Part shown: positions 5,781 to 10,637 of the stretch, piece by piece
Layout of the letters: every line of letters begins with the position of its first letter
Numbering within the stretch: position 1 is the stretch's first letter
DNA from: DATBGE01 sp036558125
GTDB taxonomy: Bacteria; Gemmatimonadota; Gemmatimonadetes; Gemmatimonadales; GWC2-71-9
NCBI GenBank assembly: GCA_036558125.1
Contig: DATBGE010000119.1
Span: forward strand, 1-10,637
Reading direction: 5' to 3'
DNA length: 10,637 nt
Translations under genes and position numbers: made by a program
The notes under the pieces: model-generated
Told to the model about the DNA's origin: nothing
Databases searched by the model: none
What the model saw: only the letters and a program-made list of their open reading frames with translations

Positions 5781-7047
5781 TGGTGGCGGACGGCCTGCCG
5801 CCCAACTTCTGAAGTACCTGCGAATCGCCCTTGGCCCTCGCGGCTCGCGCAACGATGTCCAGATAGGCCGGGACGACCGCGCTCTCACACCAATGCTGCA
5901 AGAAGGCCTGATATCCCGCCTGAGCCAGCCGGGCCCGGTGTTCCGGATTTTCCTGTAGCCGCCTCATCGCGGCGATCAGCTCTTCCTTTGTTGCAAAGAG
6001 CTCGCCGCCGCCCGAACTCGTGACGATTTCGGGGAACGGCCCGATCCTTCGAGCAATGACCGGCGTGCCCTGCTTGAACGCCTCGATCAGGATGATGCCG
6101 AACGTCTCAAAGCAGACCGAAGGGACGATCAGCGCTACGGCATGTTCGTAGTAACCTCGTAACTCGTCCAGCCCCACCCGGCCGAGGAAGTGCACCCGCT
6201 CCAATCCCTGGGCCCGCGCGCGCAGAGTTGCCGCATAATCCCCGTCTCCCGCGATCACGAGGTCCGCCCCGGAATACTCCCCGAACACCGGGATCACGTC
6301 GTCCAGGCCTTTGATCTTCTCGAGCCGGCCAACGAAGAGGAAATACGGCCTCGGATGAGGTGAGGTACCTCCGACTTTGGCACCGCCTGGTTCGGGGTCG
6401 GGCAGGAAGTACGGCAGCACCTCCATGTCCCGCGGAAAGCCGAACTCGCGATGCTTGGCCCGGCTGAATTCGCTCATCGCGATGAAGGCGTCCACATGGT
6501 GAAGCTGGCGCTCGAGAAGCCCGGTGCCTCGCCACACCTGGGGCGGACGCCGGTAGTTGAGCTGGCAGCGCACGCATTCCCGGCCGGTGCAGACCTCCCG
6601 GCCGTGGCGCCAGAGCACGTGAGTCGGGCAGACCAGCCAGTGCTCATGAGCCATGTAGAGCTTGAGACCCCGGCCGTACGCCAGCAATCCCGGCCCGCCG
6701 ACCAGCGAGACGTTATGAAAGTTGATGACGTCGAACTGTCCCTGGTCCAGAATCCGGCGGATGCGCGAACCATTGACGACTGGCCGTCCCAGCTGCTGCG
6801 TGAGCAAGCAGGACAATGAGCCCAGACCGCTGCGCAGGCGGATAACATCGAGACCGGCAGGCTCCTGAACTTCCGCCGGCTCCGGCCCTTTGTGCAGCAG
6901 GTTATACGCATCCACATCGTGCACCACCGTGACCTGGTGACCCGCTTTGACCAGCCCCCGGGCCAGGCGCTGCACACCGATCCCGTCGCCACCGAAGTTG
7001 TGCGGGGGATAGAAGGTAGTGAGAAAGCAGAACCGGAGCCCGTTCAC
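5728..7047 (-). CDS. GT4 family (GT-B) glycosyltransferase with four-cysteine insert
   Basis: A 439-residue retaining GT-B glycosyltransferase. The N-terminal domain opens with FLTTFYPPHNFGGDGIGVQ (8-26), the glycine-rich acceptor-side loop. HEHWLVCPTH (134-143) begins a Cys cluster, C140-x12-C153-x4-C158-x2-C161, as seen in a subset of GT4 enzymes. The C-terminal donor domain has FVGRLEKIKG (238-247), AGDGD (266-270), a LGRV block (288-291) and the E-x7-E motif at E314/E322 in FETFGIILIE. The GTG at 7047 overlaps the preceding gene's TGA as GTGA; GAGG lies about eight bases upstream. The tail after about residue 415 is Ser/Thr/Ala-rich and is encoded by a repeat tract, so it is probably not part of the fold. 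Donor and acceptor are unknown. No membrane helix is seen; peripheral membrane association is typical for the family. Confidence 0.92.
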   Translation of the reverse strand: MNGLRFCFLTTFYPPHNFGGDGIGVQRLARGLVKAGHQVTVVHDVDAYNLLHKGPEPAEVQEPAGLDVIRLRSGLGSLSCLLTQQLGRPVVNGSRIRRILDQGQFDVINFHNVSLVGGPGLLAYGRGLKLYMAHEHWLVCPTHVLWRHGREVCTGRECVRCQLNYRRPPQVWRGTGLLERQLHHVDAFIAMSEFSRAKHREFGFPRDMEVLPYFLPDPEPGGAKVGGTSPHPRPYFLFVGRLEKIKGLDDVIPVFGEYSGADLVIAGDGDYAATLRARAQGLERVHFLGRVGLDELRGYYEHAVALIVPSVCFETFGIILIEAFKQGTPVIARRIGPFPEIVTSSGGGELFATKEELIAAMRRLQENPEHRARLAQAGYQAFLQHWCESAVVPAYLDIVARAARAKGDSQVLQKLGGRPSATSRQPSAATGATTVHSDG

Positions 7048-8222
7048 GTGGCCGCCTCACGCAAAGCGGCGAGAGTGGTGGCCGCCCCACGATCCCAGGA
7101 GAGCTGGCTGGCCCGTTCCCGTGCGACGCGCGCCATGGCGGCGCGCGACGGCTCATCGCAGAGCATGGTCCGGAATGCCGCCTGCAGAGCCGTCTCGTCT
7201 CCCGGTCGAACGAAGATCCCGCCGCCCTCCAGCAATTGGGGCAAGGGACTCGCTGTCGTCGCGATCACCGGCGCGCCACATGCAGCAGCCTCCACCGCGG
7301 GCAGTCCATACCCCTCATTGGCCGACGGCAGGACGAGAGCGACGGCTCCACTGTGCAAGTGGCGTAACTCATTGTCGGGAACGAAGCCGGTCCAGTGCAC
7401 GAGCGAATCGGTTCCTGCCTGCGCGATGGCGCGGCGAATCGTTGCCTGATCGCCATGAAAGACATCCTTGTCGATCGTGCCGACCAGCAGGAGGTGCGGC
7501 GCGGCTGAGCCGGTCTCCTTCGCCACCGCCGCGTGGGCGCGGACTACGGCATCCACGTTCTTGTGGGGATTGAATCCCCCGACATAGACGAACCAACGGG
7601 CGCCGGGCGGCATTCCCGCGCGGAAGGCGGCGGCCTGGATGTCCCTGGGCGAGTCCGAGGGCCGGAACTCGGGAGCGGGAGCTTCGCCCGCCACGCGAAT
7701 CCGTTCCGGAGCGATGTGAAGCACTTCGGCAATCTCCCGGGCCGCGAAATCCGAGACCGTGAGGACCAGCCGGGACTGACGCAGAGCCAGACCCACTTTG
7801 AGCTTCCAGAACAGTCGCGCGCGCGGCGTGGGCAACGTGAGCTCGGGAAACCGCTCTGCGATGGCATCGTGCACCGTCACTACGGCTCGCTGTCCCGGTG
7901 GAAGCGGAAAGTAGGTATAGACCGAGGGGAAGAAGAACACGTCGGGATGGGCCCGCCAGACCGCCCGGGAGAGCCGCAACATGTCGCCGGGCGAACGATA
8001 GCCGTCCGCCGCTGCCGCCACGGTCGGCGCAGCGCCCTGCTCGACCAGGATCGGATGGACATTGGGTCCCGACAGGTCGAATCGCTCGAACGCCACCGAA
8101 TCCAGAAAGCACTGGAACTCGTCGTTCGGCGCCTGCTGGGCCATCGCCGGGAGCAATTGCCGGGTAAAGCGGCCGTAGCCTCGGCCGTTGGCCCAGCAAG
8201 TGGCGTCCACCCCAATGCGCAT
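7044..8222 (-). CDS. GT4 family (GT-B) glycosyltransferase
   Basis: A 392-residue GT-B enzyme resembling mannosyl- or rhamnosyl-type GT4 transferases. MRIGVDATCWANGRGYGRF (1-19) is the N-terminal strand with the glycine-rich loop, and TVHD (116-119) the conserved acceptor-domain HD. VSDFAAREIA (156-165) leads into the interdomain region. YVGGFNPHKN (213-222) begins the donor domain, with LLVGTIDKD (245-253) and WTGFVPDNEL (277-286). The E-x7-E motif is at E303/E311 in NEGYGLPAVE. The ATG at 8222 lies four bases after the FAD-enzyme stop, with AGGA about ten bases upstream inside that gene. The 3' end overlaps the next GT4 gene by 4 nt (GTGA). The two GT4 genes are only distantly alike and lack shared Cys motifs, so they probably add different sugars. 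Confidence 0.92.
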   Translation of the reverse strand: MRIGVDATCWANGRGYGRFTRQLLPAMAQQAPNDEFQCFLDSVAFERFDLSGPNVHPILVEQGAAPTVAAAADGYRSPGDMLRLSRAVWRAHPDVFFFPSVYTYFPLPPGQRAVVTVHDAIAERFPELTLPTPRARLFWKLKVGLALRQSRLVLTVSDFAAREIAEVLHIAPERIRVAGEAPAPEFRPSDSPRDIQAAAFRAGMPPGARWFVYVGGFNPHKNVDAVVRAHAAVAKETGSAAPHLLLVGTIDKDVFHGDQATIRRAIAQAGTDSLVHWTGFVPDNELRHLHSGAVALVLPSANEGYGLPAVEAAACGAPVIATTASPLPQLLEGGGIFVRPGDETALQAAFRTMLCDEPSRAAMARVARERASQLSWDRGAATTLAALREAAT

Positions 8223-8226
8223 GCGG

Positions 8227-9717
8227 TCACCGTCCTGCCGGGACCGTTCCGACCTCTTTCGTCTCCAGCTTCTGCTCTTCGTGGTACTCGAAGTCGGTGT
8301 TTACCTCCCAGATATCGTGCGAGGCCCCCCGCATGTTCTGCACGGCGAACATCGCGGTGAGCATCGAGTGATCCTGGTTGTTGTACTTGTGCATGCCGTT
8401 GCGCCCCACGGTATGCAGATTCGGAATCGGATCGATAAAGCGCCGGACGTCGTCGAGGCAGTCACGGTACTTGGAGTCGTAGATCGGATAGGCCTTGGGC
8501 ATCCGAATCACGGTGCCGTCCTTCACGTCCGAGGCTCGCGCCAGACCCAGCGCTTCCAGCTCAGTCGACGCACGCTTTACCAGGTCCGCATCGGAGCTCG
8601 TCCAGAGACCGTCTCCCTCAAAACAGAAGTATTCCATGCCGAGACAGGTCATCCCCGGCACCGGCACCATGGCCTTGCTCCAGTTATTGAAGTTCTGGAT
8701 CCGCCCGACCATGACCCCTGGCGTGTGGATGTAGATCCAGTTGTCGGGGAAGAGATCGCTCCGGTCCAGCATCAGGGCCACGACCAGGAAATCCCGATAG
8801 CCCAGTCCCTCCGCCGATTCCCGCACGGCGGCCGGAGCCGCGGGCTGCAGCGACCGCACGAGTGTGCGGACCGGCATGGTGTTGATGACATGATCGGCTT
8901 CGAACCGTTTCTCTCCGTCCGGCGTCGCGGCGCGCACGGCTACGGCTTTTCCATCCTTCAGCTCGATCGCCGTCACGTAGTGCTTCATGTGAACCGGATG
9001 ACCCATTTCGACGAGTCGATCCCGGGTCATTTCCCACATCTGGCCGGGGCCCAATCGGGGATACTCAAACTCGTTGATCAGCGTCTTGATCGTGGTGGAT
9101 CGCTTATTGAGCGCCGCGGCGGAGAGAATCGCCTTGGCGAGCGACAAGCCCTGAATCCGCTGCGCGGCCCATTCGGCACGAATCTCGGTACAGGGAATCC
9201 CCCAGACTTTTTCCGTGTAGGTCTTGAAGAAAATCTGATAAAGCCGGCGACCAAACCGGTTGGTGACCCACTGCTCGAAGTTTTCTTCCACCGGATGGGG
9301 CCACCAGTGCCAGCGCAGGTAGCTCATGACGATCCGGATCGCGTTCCACAGCCCCAGACCCTTCAAGGCGTTCGCGGCCTTGAGCGGGTAGTCGAAATAG
9401 TTCCCGTTGTAGTGGATGCGGGACATTCTGGGAACCTTGATAAACTCGTCTCCCAGGACCTCACGCCACAGGGCTTCGACCGGTGCGATCTTGGTGAAGA
9501 AGCGGTGGCCGCCGATATCGAACCGGAAGCCCTTGTACTGCGCGGTGCGGGAAATCCCTCCCACCATGTCGTCCCCCTCGAGCACGGTGACCGCGTGGCC
9601 CTCCTTGGCAAGGAGGTACGCCGCGGTGAGGCCGGCCGGCCCGGCCCCGATCACGACCGTGTGGTCGCCGGGCTTGATCCGGGTTACCTGACGCGGCGCT
9701 GGTGTTGATCCGGTCAC
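8227..9717 (-). CDS. FAD-dependent oxidoreductase, amine-oxidase/UDP-galactopyranose-mutase-like
   Basis: A 496-residue flavoprotein. VVIGAGPAGLTAAY (21-34) is the FAD-binding dinucleotide fold, followed by VLEGDDMVGGISRT (45-58) and the DIGGHRFF block (67-74), typical of the amine oxidase/phytoene desaturase/UDP-galactopyranose mutase superfamily. The C-terminal FAD motif is VGRNGMHKYNNQDHSMLTAM. Proteins of this type recur in cell-envelope and polysaccharide loci, but their substrate is mostly unknown. At about 500 residues it is longer than true UDP-galactopyranose mutase (usually under 400), so I do not assign glf. With the epimerase nearby, acting on an NDP-sugar or a lipid-linked sugar is an inference. 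The start is GTG at 9717 with GGAGG at 9722-9726, four bases upstream; no other start precedes the FAD motif. It follows the GT2 gene after 64 bp. Confidence 0.88.
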   Translation of the reverse strand: MTGSTPAPRQVTRIKPGDHTVVIGAGPAGLTAAYLLAKEGHAVTVLEGDDMVGGISRTAQYKGFRFDIGGHRFFTKIAPVEALWREVLGDEFIKVPRMSRIHYNGNYFDYPLKAANALKGLGLWNAIRIVMSYLRWHWWPHPVEENFEQWVTNRFGRRLYQIFFKTYTEKVWGIPCTEIRAEWAAQRIQGLSLAKAILSAAALNKRSTTIKTLINEFEYPRLGPGQMWEMTRDRLVEMGHPVHMKHYVTAIELKDGKAVAVRAATPDGEKRFEADHVINTMPVRTLVRSLQPAAPAAVRESAEGLGYRDFLVVALMLDRSDLFPDNWIYIHTPGVMVGRIQNFNNWSKAMVPVPGMTCLGMEYFCFEGDGLWTSSDADLVKRASTELEALGLARASDVKDGTVIRMPKAYPIYDSKYRDCLDDVRRFIDPIPNLHTVGRNGMHKYNNQDHSMLTAMFAVQNMRGASHDIWEVNTDFEYHEEQKLETKEVGTVPAGR

Positions 9718-9721
9718 CGTG

Positions 9722-9726
9722 CCTCC
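9722..9726 (-). promoter_or_regulatory. Shine-Dalgarno (GGAGG) for the FAD oxidoreductase
   Basis: GGAGG on the minus strand ends four bases before the GTG at 9717. It is the strongest ribosome binding site in the window and supports the GTG start. Confidence 0.6.
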
Positions 9727-9781
9727 GCGACAGGTGGGGAATCGAGGTACAAACTCAGGATGTTCCGCATCTGTGGCCCTC

Positions 9782-10637
9782 TCAGCAAACCTTGCTCAAC
9801 GCGTCGCCAGCTCCAAACCAGTATCCGACCACCTCGCCCAGCCCCCAAGAAGAGACAAAGAGGGTGAGAAGGGGTATGGAGCGCAACAACTCGGAACGAT
9901 GACGCCCTTTTCCCCATACCGTTCGGACCACGCGGAGAAATAGAACCGGCGGCAGCGCGAATGCCGCGAGACCGTAAGACAAACGACGGAGGAGTGGGGC
10001 GCCCTCGAGTCGCACCCCGGCGTAGGACCGGGCATAAAGGAAGCGCTGGGAGAGGTACTCCCACACGGTGTAGTGCTTCTTGTGACCCACCCGAATTTCC
10101 GGGCGCTGGTAGAGGACTACCCCATCACGGAGGAGTGCATCATGAAGGTAGTTCTCCCACCGTCCGGCCCGGGTGGTCTCCCGGTGCTTTTCCAACAGCG
10201 ACTTTCGGTAGACCGTGTTGTTCCCAGTGAGCCCCTGAACCGGCCCTTCCGGAAGCGGCGGGAGGAGCTGGCTGTATTCGCAGAGAAACGCCGCCCAGTC
10301 TACCAGCCGAGTCGTTGCCGCATTGTCGACTGAACCGCCTACGACCTCTTCCCCTCTGGCCTGTGCCGCCAGAAGCTGTGCGGCCCATCCGTCGGGGACG
10401 ATGACGTGATCTTCTATGACAGCGACGGAGTCCGCCCTGGCCCGGTCGAACGCCATGGCGCGGAGATCAGGAATCGTCGTCCCGGAAGGCGCCGGTATCA
10501 CCGTGACTCGCGGGAAGCGTTGACGCACCTGCTCACGGATTCCATCGCCGAGCCGATCCACGACCAGCACGTCCAGGTCCGCGTCGTTCCTCTGCCGCTC
10601 AAGGGCCTGCAGGCACCCTTCGAGGTCCCCCCAGCCG
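9782..10637 (-). CDS. GT2 family (GT-A) glycosyltransferase, N-terminus cut by window edge
   Basis: The frame is open to the right edge; about 284 residues are visible and the GTG at 10570 is internal. The visible start, LEGCLQALERQ then LDVLVVD, is the first helix and second strand of a GT-A fold; the N-terminal strand with its P-x-[Y/H]-N/R motif is outside the window. The metal site reads VIEDH, an E-D-H variant of DxD seen in a GT2 subgroup. LTGNNTVYRKSLL is the acceptor-side loop. GHKKHYTVWEYL resembles the SHLKHWT block of the other GT2 in this cluster. The C-terminus has hydrophobic segments (LAAFALPPVLFLRVV and IPLLTLFVSSWGLGEVVGYWFG) that should anchor it in the membrane. It is the first gene of the leftward train seen here; 64 bp separates it from the FAD enzyme gene. 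Confidence 0.85.
   Translation of the reverse strand, partial: GWGDLEGCLQALERQRNDADLDVLVVDRLGDGIREQVRQRFPRVTVIPAPSGTTIPDLRAMAFDRARADSVAVIEDHVIVPDGWAAQLLAAQARGEEVVGGSVDNAATTRLVDWAAFLCEYSQLLPPLPEGPVQGLTGNNTVYRKSLLEKHRETTRAGRWENYLHDALLRDGVVLYQRPEIRVGHKKHYTVWEYLSQRFLYARSYAGVRLEGAPLLRRLSYGLAAFALPPVLFLRVVRTVWGKGRHRSELLRSIPLLTLFVSSWGLGEVVGYWFGAGDALSKVC

Noticed and set aside
4698..6023. 441-codon + strand open frame across the epimerase and the GT4 3' end
   Set aside because: It spans two clear minus-strand genes and both repeat tracts, and the translation has no motif.
8188..9708. 506-codon open frame on the + strand opposite the FAD oxidoreductase
   Set aside because: Its protein is His/Arg/Pro-rich with no recognisable domain and mirrors the real gene; long antisense frames are expected in GC-rich coding DNA.
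8227..9717. Naming the flavoenzyme glf (UDP-galactopyranose mutase)
   Set aside because: It is too long and its C-terminal motif is amine-oxidase-like; only superfamily membership is supported.

Overview
This window is a GC-rich bacterial polysaccharide locus. GTG and TTG starts, 4-7 nt gene overlaps and near-continuous coding are all visible. A lipobox lipoprotein on the + strand implies a lipoprotein-exporting, probably diderm, cell. The overall style would fit a Gemmatimonadota- or Acidobacteriota-like soil bacterium, but no marker gene is present, so the phylum is a guess.

Layout. At the left edge (+ strand, 1-2053) lie two tandem paralogous glycoside hydrolases resembling GH30/clan GH-A enzymes. 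The first is cut by the window edge. The second is a lipoprotein whose TTG start overlaps the stop of the first. Their coding ends 6 bp from the end of a long leftward gene train (- strand, 10637 to 2060). In transcription order the train runs: a GT-A/GT2 glycosyltransferase (cut by the right edge), an FAD-dependent amine-oxidase/UDP-galactopyranose-mutase-like oxidoreductase, two GT-B/GT4 glycosyltransferases joined by a GTGA overlap, an NAD-dependent sugar-nucleotide epimerase/dehydratase, a CE4 polysaccharide deacetylase, a second GT2 overlapping it by 7 nt, and two small paralogous two-helix membrane proteins.

How the genes may work together (inference). The epimerase, and perhaps the FAD enzyme, would supply or modify sugar donors. 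Four glycosyltransferases would assemble an oligosaccharide or exopolysaccharide repeat, and the deacetylase would trim acetyl groups. The two tiny membrane proteins are unassigned accessory components, and the lipid-anchored hydrolases could cut, edit or release the product. No flippase, polymerase, ABC exporter or initiating phosphoglycosyltransferase lies in the window, so the locus must continue outside it.

The most unusual non-coding structure is a pair of 7-bp-periodic degenerate tandem tracts that sit on either side of the epimerase gene. One fills almost the whole leader of the deacetylase gene. The other forms the 3' end of a GT4 gene and contains an 11-bp inverted repeat. The other intergenic gaps are shorter than 70 bp. 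No promoter or convincing terminator was recognised, and there are no tRNA, rRNA, CRISPR or insertion-sequence features.
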